Source: Plantactinospora mayteni (GTDB taxonomy: Bacteria; Actinomycetota; Actinomycetes; Mycobacteriales; Micromonosporaceae). From it: a stretch of DNA of 64,000 nt. The translations under genes were made by a program, and so were the position numbers. The notes below the pieces were generated by a model that saw only the letters and a program-made list of their open reading frames with translations, was not told the origin of the DNA and ran no database searches. Shown in pieces: positions 44,401 through 51,861 of the stretch; position 1 is the first letter of the stretch; each line of letters begins with the position of its first letter. The stretch is from NCBI RefSeq assembly GCF_016862935.1, contig NZ_BONX01000045.1, positions 1 through 64,000 of the forward strand, read 5' to 3'.

Positions 44401-44694
44401 GGACCGGCCGCTCGGCGGGGTCGGCCGGGACACCTCGGCGGCCCCCGCCGCCGGCCAGCGGACCGGGACCGGCTCCCGCGAGTCGGCCAGGGTGGCCGGG
44501 TCGGTCCCGGCGGAGCGGACCGGCACCGCCGTGACCGGCACCGACCCCATCCGCTCGACCGCCGGCCGGGCCGCCGCGCCCGACCGCTCGTCGGCAGGGG
44601 GCCGGGCCGCCGAGGCGACGCTTCCGGCGGGTACGACCAGAGGGGCTGCCACGGCCGCCACCAGGGCCGCGACCATCACCCGGATACTTGCCAT
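38479..44694 (-). CDS. RHS/YD-repeat polymorphic toxin with C-terminal zincin-like tip
   Basis: 2071-aa secreted protein. The signal peptide (residues 1-30, MASIRVMVAALVAAVAAPLV) is followed by an SpvB-like N-terminal beta-propeller region and many YD repeats such as YDAAGNR and YDADGNRLLRR. The RHS core ends DPAIGRFISADPVTD...NNPTSFSDPDG. The ~250-residue variable tip is Lys/Leu-rich helical, then contains HEVRH at 2004-2008 and Glu2059 in NPFEMDAN, the pattern of an HExxH...E metallopeptidase. The ATG at 44694 follows GGAGG. Its toxin function is inferred from RHS architecture. The gene ends 6 bp from a convergent gene, leaving no room for the usual downstream immunity gene. Confidence 0.9.
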   Translation of the reverse strand: MASIRVMVAALVAAVAAPLVVPAGSVASAARPPADERSGAAARPAVERMGSVPVTAVPVRSAGTDPATLADSREPVPVRWPAAGAAEVSRPTPPSGRSAEREPRRAQAGDLPVRVGTPASGTAPERVRVEVLDQAAARAIGLTGVLLRLRRADGVTAAGRATVEVDYSGFAAAAGGSFGSRLRLLRLPDCAAPADPAPGTTGCAGAAVPVPGRNEVAARRLVAEVELPGTSDAVYAVAAAPEGSTGSFAATKLAPSATWQVGLQSGDFSWNYPLQAPKVPGPTPELAITYSASSVDGRAGSSNNQPSWVGEGFDLSTGYIERSYRTCKDDTGGSVNATDLCWVSDNATAALPGVGGALVRDDATGGWRAQNDSGWKVEKLTGANNGDDDGEHWRLTSPDGTQYYFGLNRPTGWASGRPETNSTQTVPVFGNHPGEPCRTSSAATSWCQQAYRWNLDYVVDRNGDAISYWYQRETNNYGRYNGSPYFGETTPYVRAAHLSRIDYGQRDGTVYSTTPGARVNLTAADRCRTAGSTCTSASGNWSNWPDVPWDQQCQSSCTYYWTPTFWTSKRLGSVSTQARIDGTLRDVDSWTLRQSYPDPYPADEPWGEENDASRSLWLNGITRTGSSGGTTALPEVTFTGVSMKNRHNGNADFPSLYKWRVARINTETGGQIQISYSAAQCGAEPYIVPDQNVSRCYPNGRLPSPYAGPDVFYKYVVSQVAEVDLVGGAPTRLTQYEYVGGAAWHYDDSEATPTNRRDWNHWRGYQKVRVRTGNASAGVQGLTEHLFLRGMDDDRLSGGGRRDVRVTDSTGAQVEDHPRLSGFTRETTVHDGVGGPMVTSTINDPYLTAPLATRARTGNDPLQAYQLDIAVIRKRAALAGGGTRLAEEHRSFDAQGRIRQVNDLGDVADSTDDRCTQTTYATSPDRHLTNLPSRLLKLSRSCDSIPRYPADLISDERLYYDGAATTGTIPAAGHATRHDKTASWGASGQAFVTNVRASYDSHGRAVETLDSGGNRSTTTFTPASGGPVTQLVRTNPLGHTETTVLDPARAQPVAQVDAAGRRTDASYDALGRLTCVWEPGRPRTSCATATRRYAYQVSTGGPSVVSTATLRGDGGYTTSYLLLDGLLRERQTQDPSPSGGRIVTDVLYDSQGRVARKNAPYYHSSPPAGTLASAADEAVPAATTYGYDGASRPTVEALRSYGVEQWRSTTTYAGDRVSVDPPDGETATTRILDVEGKMVELRQYSGGAPTGAYDATRYTYTRAGQLSSVTDPAGNVWRYGYDLRGRKTSTEDPDAGTTNYVYDEDDRLVSTTDGRGQTVAYDYDDAGRKIGAYAGSLDGSRLASWSYDTAPGGVGLPATSTRYLDGHAYTTEVLGYDQAGRPTGTAVTIPAVENGLAGRYQNRLTYNDAGQVGTVRMPFVEGRTTLGGLPDETLTLGYTPLGLSSTLTGLAGYVTGSRYTELSEPLEQTFGAAGAQVWQTFGYDPATRRVVRAQVTRESASQPSVADRRYDYDPAGNLRSVTDTPAGGAADTQCFRYDHLRRLVTAWTPTGGCAAAPSTSALGGPAPYWHDYSYDAAGNRLSEVRHAAGGDSAASYGYPAAGTAQPHTVRTVTRTGPGGPGTDSYSYDAAGNTTARPGQALTWDAEGHLATVTAGSAVTSFVYDADGNRLLRRDPGGTTLYLDGMELRADSGTGAVTGTRSYRFGGETVAVRTPAGLTWVATDLHGTADLAIDAASLAVTVRRHLPFGAPRGATPTWPDERGFVGGQRDASTGLTHLGAREYDPAIGRFISADPVTDVEDPQQLQGYAYAENNPTSFSDPDGRKTKKEQQKQLQAELKKLMKQAFRDPDALYDILTKLVDLLKKDPYSKEVRTELNKIASIINAEVDDIYKELGASSLSSQAKKGLQARIQTLANFITSLGELVQTVLGKEFATWRARQNAGVTLAARGEAAAAGASCSQVNGGLWVCGGAKWTFKDREYTHGNIFLTKRPTKDALKDKLLLAHEVRHATQWALFGPIWFAALYDKMDKLSKRAFQVFGPRKLGGQQCTDPGACYNPFEMDANLFGGGYYK

Positions 44695-44812
44695 GCCCGT
44701 CCTCCAGCCTCGCAAGACATCGACACCTGCAACGCTAGGCAGCCATCCGTCCATGGGCGCGCACATCGCGGCGCATACGAGCCGGGACGGCCGTCGGAGC
44801 GGGACCGGACGG

Positions 44813-44851
44813 CCGTGACCCCGGCGTGCACGGGGCGCGCCGGGGTCACGG
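44813..44851 (-). terminator. Strong hairpin terminator after the P-domain protease
   Basis: Perfect 14-bp arms CCGTGACCCCGGCG / CGCCGGGGTCACGG with an 11-nt loop lie about 70 bp after the protease stop and 118 bp before the RHS start, so the RHS gene has its own promoter. Confidence 0.75.
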
Positions 44852-44922
44852 GTCGGGTCAGGGTTCCGTCCACGCCCAGGTCGTCGAACTGGGCCGGTCA
44901 GGGCGGGTCGGGTTGAGTCGGG

Positions 44923-47562
44923 TCAGAGTGTCAGTGACCATCGGTCGAGGTAGCCGGTGTCCCCGAGCGCCATGTCCTGCACCCGCAACTGCCAGGTACC
45001 GTTGCGGGCCTCCCCGGACAGGTCCACCTGGTAGGTCCGGTCGATGTTGTCGGCCGCCTCGCCGGCCCGGTCGTGCAGCACGTAGGTGCTGCCGTCCGGC
45101 GCGACCAGGCTCACCACCAGGTCACCGATCCAGGTGTGCACGATGTGCACCTCGACGCTGCTGGTCGCCGACGCGTTGCCGGAACACGCCGACAGGCTGA
45201 TCGCGCTCTGCACGGGGGACCCGTACGGGATCGCCACGTCCGTACCGTTGCTGCCGGAGCAGACCGTCGGCACGCCACCGCCGCGCAGGTCGAGCGACCA
45301 CGAGTCGAGATAGCCGACGTCGAGCACGGCGGCGTCCTGCACCCGCAGCCGCCAGGTGCCGTTCGCCACCTCGCCGGAGAGGTCCACGGCGTAGACCTGG
45401 TTCAGGCTGTCGGCGTCGCCGCCGGTACGGTTGTGCAGCACGTACGCGCTGCCGTCCGGCGCGACCAGGCTCACCACCAGGTCACCGATCCAGGTGTGCA
45501 CGATGCGTACCTCCACGGTGCTGGTCGCGGCGGCGTTGCCGGGGCAGCCGGAGATCGTGATCGTGCTCTCCGCGGTCGACCCGTCCGGGATCGTCAGGTC
45601 GGTGGGGTTGCTGGCCGAACAGGTCTGCGGACCGCCTCCACCGCCGCCCAGGTCGAGGCGCCACGAGTCGAGGTACCCCACGTCCTGCGCGGCGGCGTCC
45701 TGCACCCGCAGCCGCCAGGTGCCGTTCGCCGCCTCGCCGGAGAGGTCGACGCCGAACGTCTGGTCCAGGTTGTCGGCACCCTCGCCGGTACGGTTGTGCA
45801 ACACGTACGCGCTGCCGTCCGGCGCGACCAGGCTCACCACCAGGTCACCCCGGTAGGTGTGCACGATGTGCACCTCGACGCTGCTGGTCGCCGACGGGGT
45901 GGCGGCACACCCGGAGATCGTGATCGTGCTCTCCACAGTGGACGAGTCCGGGATCGGTGTGTCGGTGTCGTTCGACCCGGAACAGCCCGGCGGCCCCTCC
46001 ACGGTCAGCGCGTACGTCGCCGTACGGGTGGCCTCGGTGCCGGTGCCGGTGACCGTCACCGGGTAGCTGCCCGGCGGCGTCGCCGCCCCGACGCTGATCG
46101 TCAGCGTCGCCGACCCGCCCGAGGTGACCGAGGCAGGCGCGAACGAGGCCGTCGTACCGGCCGGCAGCCCGCTCGCGGTCAACGCCACCGGCTGGGGGTC
46201 GCCGGCCGTGACCGTCGTGTTCACCGTCGCCGTCAGCGAGCCGCCCGGCGGCGTCGAGCCGGCGGCCGGCGCGACCGAGACGCTGAAGTCGTGCTCCGGC
46301 GGCGCGGCGCTCTCGACGTGCAGCAGGACGTTCGGCGAGCCCGGTCCCGGGTTGGTCACCACCCCGGTGGTGCCATTGCCGACCAGGTGGTCCCGGACCT
46401 GTCGCGGGGTGAACGTCGGGTTCTGGGCGAGCACCAACGCCGCCGCGCCGGCCACGTGCGGCGACGCCATCGAGGTGCCGTCCCACGAGTCGCTGGAAGT
46501 GTTGCTGTCCATCGTCGAGGAGGTGATCGCCACCCCCGGGGCGAAGATGTCGACGCAGTTGCCGTAGTTGGAGAACGACGCCCGGGCGTCGCTGCGCCCG
46601 GAACCGCCCTGGAGACCCCCGGTCGCCGCCACGGTGATCGCGTTCGGCGCGCTGGCCGGCGAGCTGTCGCAGGCGTCGCTGGTCTCGTTGCCGGCCGCGA
46701 CCGCGAAGCTCACCCCGTCAGCGATCGCGTTCTCCACCGCCGTGTTCACCGTGACCGCCGCCGGCCCACCCAGGCTCATGTTCGCTACCGCCAGCTCGCC
46801 CAGGTCATGGTCTCCGGTGACCCAGTCGATGCCGGCGATGACCTGCCCGTAGGTGCCTTCGCCCGCGCAGTCGAGCACCCGTACCGCGACCAGGGTGACT
46901 CCCTTGGCCACCCCGTACTCGCGGCCACCCGCGGTGCCGGCCACGTGCGTACCGTGGCCGTCGCAGTCGTCGGCCGTCCCGCCGTCGATGGCGTCGTAGC
47001 CGGAGATCGCCCGTCCGCCGAAGGTGCTGTGCGAGAACCGGATACCGGTGTCCACGACGTAGACCCGGACGCCGGAGGCGGTCGTCGGATAGGTGTAACT
47101 GTTGTCCAGCGCCAGCGGTCGCTGGTCGATCCGGTCCAGTCCCCAGGACGGGGTCGGCGACTGGGTGTCGCTCTTGCGCACCCGGTGGTTCTGCTCCACG
47201 TACGCCACCGACGGGTCGGCCGCGACCTGCTTGGCCATCGCGGCCGTACCGGTGAACTCGAACCCACGCACGGCGTGCCGGTACGTGCGGGCGACCTCGC
47301 CCCCGACCCGGCCGGCCACCGCGCCGGCCCGGTCGCCCACCGCACGCGCGGCCACGACGGAGTCCCGGAACACCACGAGGTAGCTGTCCGCCACCGCTGT
47401 CGCCCCACCGGCGTTGCGGATCACACCCTCGTCCGCCGAGACGGGCTTCGCGGACGCGGGTGGTGCCATCGCCGCCGCCATCACCACGGCCAGCACCGCG
47501 GCCGTCCAGGCCGGCAGCCCGCGCGTCCCCCACCGGCCAGCCGATCCGATCGGATGTCTCAT
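44923..47562 (-). CDS. Secreted S8 (kexin-like) serine protease with three P/Homo-B domains
   Basis: 879 aa. A signal peptide ending PPASAKP precedes an I9 propeptide (YLVVFRDSVVAARAV...YVEQNHRV). The peptidase has Asp in VYVVDTGIRFSH, His in DGHGTHVAGTAGG, Asn in FAVAAGNETSDA and Ser in GTSMASPHVAGAAALV. A single beta-sandwich domain (~residues 420-510) follows, then three near-identical P-domains, each with IPD/IPYGS, HIVHTWIGDLVVSLVAPDG, a D-R/TG motif and DVGYLDSWSLDL. The ATG at 47562 follows GAGGGGAGGAGA. Most bacterial relatives have one P-domain; three in tandem suggests recent duplication. Confidence 0.93.
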   Translation of the reverse strand: MRHPIGSAGRWGTRGLPAWTAAVLAVVMAAAMAPPASAKPVSADEGVIRNAGGATAVADSYLVVFRDSVVAARAVGDRAGAVAGRVGGEVARTYRHAVRGFEFTGTAAMAKQVAADPSVAYVEQNHRVRKSDTQSPTPSWGLDRIDQRPLALDNSYTYPTTASGVRVYVVDTGIRFSHSTFGGRAISGYDAIDGGTADDCDGHGTHVAGTAGGREYGVAKGVTLVAVRVLDCAGEGTYGQVIAGIDWVTGDHDLGELAVANMSLGGPAAVTVNTAVENAIADGVSFAVAAGNETSDACDSSPASAPNAITVAATGGLQGGSGRSDARASFSNYGNCVDIFAPGVAITSSTMDSNTSSDSWDGTSMASPHVAGAAALVLAQNPTFTPRQVRDHLVGNGTTGVVTNPGPGSPNVLLHVESAAPPEHDFSVSVAPAAGSTPPGGSLTATVNTTVTAGDPQPVALTASGLPAGTTASFAPASVTSGGSATLTISVGAATPPGSYPVTVTGTGTEATRTATYALTVEGPPGCSGSNDTDTPIPDSSTVESTITISGCAATPSATSSVEVHIVHTYRGDLVVSLVAPDGSAYVLHNRTGEGADNLDQTFGVDLSGEAANGTWRLRVQDAAAQDVGYLDSWRLDLGGGGGGPQTCSASNPTDLTIPDGSTAESTITISGCPGNAAATSTVEVRIVHTWIGDLVVSLVAPDGSAYVLHNRTGGDADSLNQVYAVDLSGEVANGTWRLRVQDAAVLDVGYLDSWSLDLRGGGVPTVCSGSNGTDVAIPYGSPVQSAISLSACSGNASATSSVEVHIVHTWIGDLVVSLVAPDGSTYVLHDRAGEAADNIDRTYQVDLSGEARNGTWQLRVQDMALGDTGYLDRWSLTL
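44926..46000. repeat. Three tandem ~360-bp repeats encoding the P-domains
   Basis: The block GCCGTCCGGCGCGACCAGGC recurs at 45091, 45451 and 45813, giving periods of 360 and 362 bp. All three copies are inside the kexin-like protease gene and stay in frame. High nucleotide identity points to recent duplication or gene conversion. Confidence 0.85.
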
Positions 47563-47805
47563 GACCTGTCTCCTCCCCTCGCGCCGACACGGGCCCGCGC
47601 GGGCGGCTGCCGGCGTCCGACCCGAGATCGACTACCGGCGATGCTAGGGGACGCAACGGTCCGCTGACGGCGGGTAATCGGCCGGAACATCGCCGGTATA
47701 CGCCCCATGTGCTGCCCCGTGTACGCCCGGCTCCGCGCGGGTTCCGCGCCGGTGGCCCCGGCCGGGGCTGGCCGGGGCCGCCAGGTTCAGCCAGGGCGGC
47801 CGGAG

Positions 47806-49419
47806 TCAGCCGGGTTGGACGGAGAGGCCGTGCCGGAACACGTTCCGGGGATCCCAGCGCGCCTTCGCCGCCCGTAGCCGCGGATAGTTGGCCCCGTAGT
47901 AGAGCGAGTGCCACGGCACGCCGGAGGTGTTCCAGGCCGGGTCGGCGAGGTCGACGTCCGGGTAGTTGATGTAGGAGCCGTCGTTGACGTCGCCGGACAC
48001 CGGCACTCCGCCGGTGTCAGCGTAGACGTCGCGGTAGAACTCGCGGATCCACGCCAGGTGCCGGGCGTCCTCGGCCGGGTCGACCCAGCCCGCGAGGTAG
48101 AACAGCTTGATCACCGAGTCGCGCTGCGCGGTGGCGGTCGCCGCCGACGCTACGGTGTTGATCTGCCCACCGTAGGTGTTGAGGCTCAACGATCCGACCG
48201 GGTTGTCGTAGTCGGCGCGGGTCAGGTGGTGGTAGGCGGCGGCGATCTGCCGGTTGGTGAGCCCGCGGCGGAGGTATCCCGCCTTGGTCTTGAGGCGCCA
48301 CCGCTTGCCGTCGTCGCCGTTGCCCCGCAGCGCCGAGGTCAACCACGGCAGGCTTTCCTCGGTACGGATCGGCGCCACCCCGACCCCCGCACCCAGCACG
48401 GCGATGTGCTCGTCCAGCAGTCGTGCGCCGTCGGCACCGCCGGCGACCTGGCCGACCAGCGTGTGGTTGCCGGCCGGCCGGCGGGTCAGCAACAGTTCGC
48501 CGTAGAGGCTGGCCTGCGGCGTACCGGGAGCGCGGTGCCGGACGCACCAGTCGCCGAAGTTGCGGGCCAGCCGGGCGAATCCCCGCTCGGTCATGCCCTG
48601 CCACGGCCACTGGACCGTGAAGGTCAGTACGGACCCGGGCGGCCGGGGCAGCAGCCGGCTCGGGTCGTCGCCGGTCGCACCCGGCGAGCGAAACCAGTAC
48701 CGGGTGACGACTCCGAAGTTGCCGCCCCCGCCGCCGGTGTGCGCCCACCACAGTTCCCGGTTGGGGTCGTCCCGCTCACGGGTGGCGACCACGGTATGGG
48801 CCGTACCGGACTGGTCCACCGTGACGACCTCGACGGCGTAGAGGTGGTCGACGACCAGACCGTGCAACCGGGACAGCGGCCCGTACCCGCCGCCGGCGAC
48901 ATGCCCACCGGCGCCCACCCCCGGGCACGAGCCGCCGGGCAGGGTCACGCCCCAGCCGAGATAGAGCCGGCGGTACACCTCGCCCAGCGTCGCGCCCGCC
49001 TCGACCGCGAACGCGTTCCGCAGCGGGTCGTAGTAGACGCCGGTCATCCCGGACAGGTCAATGACCATCCGGATCTGCGGACTGTCCACGAAGTCCTCGA
49101 AGCAGTGCCCGCCGCTGCGTACCGCGATCCGCTGGCCGGCCTGCACTCCGGCCTGCACCGCGGCCCGGACCTGTTCGGTCGAGCCGACCACCCGGACCTG
49201 GTCGGGGGTACCGACGAACCGACGGTTGCCCCGGCGGACCAGATCCGGGTAACGCGGGTCGTCCGGGCCCACCGCGACCGGGCCGAACGGTGGCGGGCAG
49301 TCGCCGGCCGACACGACGGCGGCGGGCGCCGGCCGGTGGAGCTGATGGGCTGCCATCCCGGCGGCCACGGCGGCGACCGCGGTGGTACGGAGCAGGTCTC
49401 TACGGCGATGTTCGGCCAT
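47806..49419 (-). CDS. Tat-exported FAD-linked oxidase (berberine-bridge type)
   Basis: 537 aa. A twin-arginine signal (EHRRRDLLRTTAVAAVAAGMAA) precedes a PCMH-type FAD domain with the two covalent attachment points: His in VRSGGHCFEDF and Cys in PGGSCPGVGAGGHVAGGGYG. The C-terminal BBE motif is YYGANYPRLRAAKARWDPRN. Bicovalent flavoenzymes of this family oxidise sugars, alkaloids or peptide/polyketide alcohols using oxygen. It sits alone on its strand between two secreted proteases; the substrate cannot be assigned. Confidence 0.92.
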   Translation of the reverse strand: MAEHRRRDLLRTTAVAAVAAGMAAHQLHRPAPAAVVSAGDCPPPFGPVAVGPDDPRYPDLVRRGNRRFVGTPDQVRVVGSTEQVRAAVQAGVQAGQRIAVRSGGHCFEDFVDSPQIRMVIDLSGMTGVYYDPLRNAFAVEAGATLGEVYRRLYLGWGVTLPGGSCPGVGAGGHVAGGGYGPLSRLHGLVVDHLYAVEVVTVDQSGTAHTVVATRERDDPNRELWWAHTGGGGGNFGVVTRYWFRSPGATGDDPSRLLPRPPGSVLTFTVQWPWQGMTERGFARLARNFGDWCVRHRAPGTPQASLYGELLLTRRPAGNHTLVGQVAGGADGARLLDEHIAVLGAGVGVAPIRTEESLPWLTSALRGNGDDGKRWRLKTKAGYLRRGLTNRQIAAAYHHLTRADYDNPVGSLSLNTYGGQINTVASAATATAQRDSVIKLFYLAGWVDPAEDARHLAWIREFYRDVYADTGGVPVSGDVNDGSYINYPDVDLADPAWNTSGVPWHSLYYGANYPRLRAAKARWDPRNVFRHGLSVQPG

Positions 49420-49963
49420 CTGGCGGGTGCCCCCCGTTCTTGTGTTGTCGACGTCTCCTCGGTGCCGTCGACGCCCCGCTTGTCGAGGTCGCCGCCAACG
49501 CTAGGGGCGGTCGACGGGCCCGGAAATCTTGCTGACCACCGCGTCCGTACGGGGGAAGGCCCTACTGTCCTGTCCGGACGAAGGCGGCGGAGGGCGCAAC
49601 ACCGAAACCTTTTCGGCAGCAGCGGGTGGTGCAGGTGTCGCACGACCTCAGCAGATTTTCCTCACATCGATTGCCATCGAAGCGTTGCCGAAAAGGTTTT
49701 CGTCCGCCATGGTGGGTTGTGAGTCCCAGTGACCCCACGGCCGAAGTGCCGAAGCTCTTCTCGCCCCAGGTACGACGGCGCGATCGGTCACCGACCCGGG
49801 TGTGTCCAGGCGCGGCCCAGTTCTCCCAGCGTCGGACCGTCCCGTTGCCGGCGCTCGGTCGCTGGGGTCCCACGATGCCGGAAGGTGTCACGGGCTGTGG
49901 AAAGTGCACGTTCCACATCGTCCGCCTCTGCTGCCTCCGGCCCGGCCCATGGAAGGACGAGGT
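49420..49963. other. 544-bp regulatory region upstream of the secreted zincin
   Basis: No gene is supported. It contains two quasi-palindromes of the same type, CGAAACCTTTTCG at 49603-49615 and CGAAAAGGTTTTCG at 49689-49702. The first is part of a 16-bp inverted match to the second (CGAAACCTTTTCGGCA). Further downstream is the 22-bp palindrome listed separately. Confidence 0.6.
49896..49917. promoter_or_regulatory. 22-bp palindrome, probable operator of the zincin gene
   Basis: Arms TGTGGAA / TTCCACA flank A-GTGCAC-G; 20 of 22 positions are symmetric. It lies 46 bp upstream of the zincin ATG, where a regulator would overlap the promoter or 5' UTR. Confidence 0.6.
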
Positions 49964-50683
49964 ATGACAACCGAACCGAAGCGGTCGACGACACGGTCGA
50001 GATGGCGTGGCTGGCGTGCCGGCCTGGCAGTGGGCGTGGTGATGGCGAGCGTCCTCACCGCAGCCCTGGTCGCCCCGCCGGCCGCCTCCGCCGCCCCGCC
50101 GAACGGGACCGTACGGGTCTTCTGGCTCAAGCCCGCCGACGTGGCGTACGACCAGCGCTACCCGGACGGCATCGCGAACGTGATGCGCGAGGCGCAACGG
50201 TACTACCGCCAGGAACTGGGCAGGACGTTCCGGCTGAACGACCCGGTCGTCGAGGTCGTCAACGGAGACCAGCGACGCACCTGGTACGAGAACACCCCGG
50301 CGTGCGGGGAGAAGTACTGGTGGACCGTGTGCAACATGCAGGCCGAGCTGAGGCGCAAGTTCGGCCTGGGAGCACCGGACAACCGCTGGATCAACGTCGG
50401 TGAGATCAGTGCGGAGGGTGACGGCGCCGGAGGCGGCGGTGGCAACGGCTGGGTCATCCTCAGCGGCCACGACGCGGACGGCGCGGCGGGCATCAACGGC
50501 AACATGAACCGCTGGTACGGCGGCATGGTGCACGAACTCGGCCACGCCCTGGGCCTGCCGGACTCCACCTACACCGACGGCACACCGATGTCGGCGTCCT
50601 TCTACAACTACCCGAACACCCACTTCAACCAGGCGCAGAAGGACCGGATCCTCAACGGCCGATACGGTGCCTTCCTCTCCTGA
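49964..50683 (+). CDS. Secreted snapalysin-like zinc metalloprotease
   Basis: 239 aa. A signal peptide (residues ~15-44, ending ASA) precedes a small catalytic domain. The zinc site is HELGHALGLPD at residues 190-200, an HExxHxxGxxD zincin motif in which Asp replaces the usual third His, as in Streptomyces snapalysin (M7). After the motif comes a Met-containing stretch, GTPMSASFYNY, as a Met-turn candidate. Two Cys (114, 123) could form a disulfide. The ATG at 49964 follows AAGGACGAGG. Likely an extracellular neutral protease. Confidence 0.87.
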   Translation: MTTEPKRSTTRSRWRGWRAGLAVGVVMASVLTAALVAPPAASAAPPNGTVRVFWLKPADVAYDQRYPDGIANVMREAQRYYRQELGRTFRLNDPVVEVVNGDQRRTWYENTPACGEKYWWTVCNMQAELRRKFGLGAPDNRWINVGEISAEGDGAGGGGGNGWVILSGHDADGAAGINGNMNRWYGGMVHELGHALGLPDSTYTDGTPMSASFYNYPNTHFNQAQKDRILNGRYGAFLS

Positions 50684-50752
50684 GCGGTGCCCTCCGTCGG
50701 GACGTCCGGGCTGCTGGTGAAGCGGCAGCGCCGGCTCGGAGCCGACCCGCCG

Positions 50753-50789
50753 CGAGCCCGCCCCCGGCCAGGTGCCGGAGGCGGGCTCG
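50753..50789 (+). terminator. Hairpin terminator after the zincin gene
   Basis: Outer arms CGAGCCCGCC / GGCGGGCTCG (10 bp) with an inner CCGG/CCGG pairing, 69 bp past the zincin stop. Confidence 0.7.
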
Positions 50790-51081
50790 TCGTCGCCGTG
50801 GCGCAGGTACCCGGCGACCTGCTGGGCCGTGCCGCGTTCGGTGGTCTGGACCACGGCATCGCCGAGCGGGACCCTCTGCTGGCCGACCTAGCGGTGATCT
50901 CGATCGCACCGCACGTGGTCGACCGCACCTGTGCCCCTTCCGACGTTCCGAGCCCTGTCGACTGGATCGGCACCGAGGCGGGCGGGGGCGGCATCCCGCC
51001 ACGCCGACCTGGCGGAAACCGTTGGCCACAGCACCCGCCCCGGGCTCGCCGACGCCTGGTGTTCTACCGTCCAGGATTGCC
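50790..51081. other. Non-coding or decayed sequence
   Basis: No gene with a start, ribosome site and recognisable product. The plus-strand frame DLLGRAAFGGLDHGIAERDP looks protein-like and may be a decayed gene fragment, but this is not supported further. Confidence 0.3.
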
Positions 51082-51285
51082 CTAGATCAGGCCGTCGAAC
51101 TCACCCTTGGCCACGCCTTCACGGAACGTTGCGAACTCGGCCGGCGTGAACCGTAGGACCGGGCCGGCAAGGTCCTTCGAGTCACGCACGCCGATGACGT
51201 CACCCTTGCGGGCAACCTCGACGCACGCGCCGTTGTTCTGCGAGCGGGTGCTCTTGCGCCAGGTGACGTCTGCGAACTCGGTCAT
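51082..51285 (-). CDS. DUF397 domain protein
   Basis: 67 aa with the complete DUF397 signature: WRKSTRSQNNGACVEVA, GVRDSKDLAGPVLRFTPAEF and FREGVAKGEFD. The ATG at 51285 follows GGGAGC. DUF397 proteins of actinobacteria usually sit beside XRE/HTH regulators and are thought to act with them as partner or antitoxin-like proteins; here the HTH gene lies 570 bp upstream on the same strand beyond the SLOG-like gene. Confidence 0.93.
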   Translation of the reverse strand: MTEFADVTWRKSTRSQNNGACVEVARKGDVIGVRDSKDLAGPVLRFTPAEFATFREGVAKGEFDGLI

Positions 51286-51375
51286 TTCAGCTCCCTTACC
51301 GCCTGACGGATCAATGATCGAGTCATTGGGGCTGAGCGCCATTGCGCCGTTTGTCCCCTGTGGAGAGGGATCCGA

Positions 51376-51861
51376 CTAGTCACGCCGGGCTCCGACCGGC
51401 CAGACAACCGAAACCGGTAGCCGTTTGTCCTGTGCGTACTGCACCACGTCGGCGGTGCCACCATAGGCGCGCGCGGGCTCGCCGTCCCACACTGCGATGA
51501 GGTGATCGGCACTGTCTACCATGAAGCGGCTCGCGTCCATGTGTGCTTCGGATGTTGACTCTACGTGCGTTCGACTGTGCACCGCCGTGGCGCGGCTTAA
51601 CAGGTTGTCGTACTGCGCTTTGGCGTCCTCGGGAAGGCCGTCACGGTACTTTTCGGCGGGAACGATCACCTCGATATGCCCGCCGCGATTCAACACGGCG
51701 GTAGCGAATATCTGATCCGCGCCGTCTGCTAAGCAGGACAACCCGACCAGTTCGGCGCCGCTGGGTGCGAGCCGTTCAAGTTCTGCCTCAACCCCTTGGG
51801 CGATCAATTCCGCCACGTCGAGGGCTAGCCCACGATGGCCGCTTACTGCTACCCGGATCAA
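51376..51861 (-). CDS. SLOG/Rossmann-like nucleotide-binding protein
   Basis: 161 aa. A Rossmann-type start IRVAVSGHRGLA is followed by GLSCLADGADQIFATAVL, IEVIVPAEKYRDGLPEDAKAQYD, and ADHLIAVWDGEPARAYGGTADVVQYA. This pattern matches DprA/YpsA-like SLOG folds that bind nucleotides or nucleotide signals. Its ATG overlaps the stop of the HTH/TPR regulator by 4 bp, so the two are translationally coupled. Likely a small-molecule sensor or generator for that regulator (inference). Confidence 0.72.
   Translation of the reverse strand: MIRVAVSGHRGLALDVAELIAQGVEAELERLAPSGAELVGLSCLADGADQIFATAVLNRGGHIEVIVPAEKYRDGLPEDAKAQYDNLLSRATAVHSRTHVESTSEAHMDASRFMVDSADHLIAVWDGEPARAYGGTADVVQYAQDKRLPVSVVWPVGARRD

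Noticed and set aside
49603-49702. Inverted 16-bp matches as ends of an insertion sequence
   Set aside because: They are 86 bp apart with no transposase between them and are better read as two regulatory quasi-palindromes.
50687-51085. A 132-codon plus-strand frame after the zincin
   Set aside because: It overlaps the hairpin terminator, is Arg/Pro-rich at both ends and lacks a ribosome site; at most a decayed gene.
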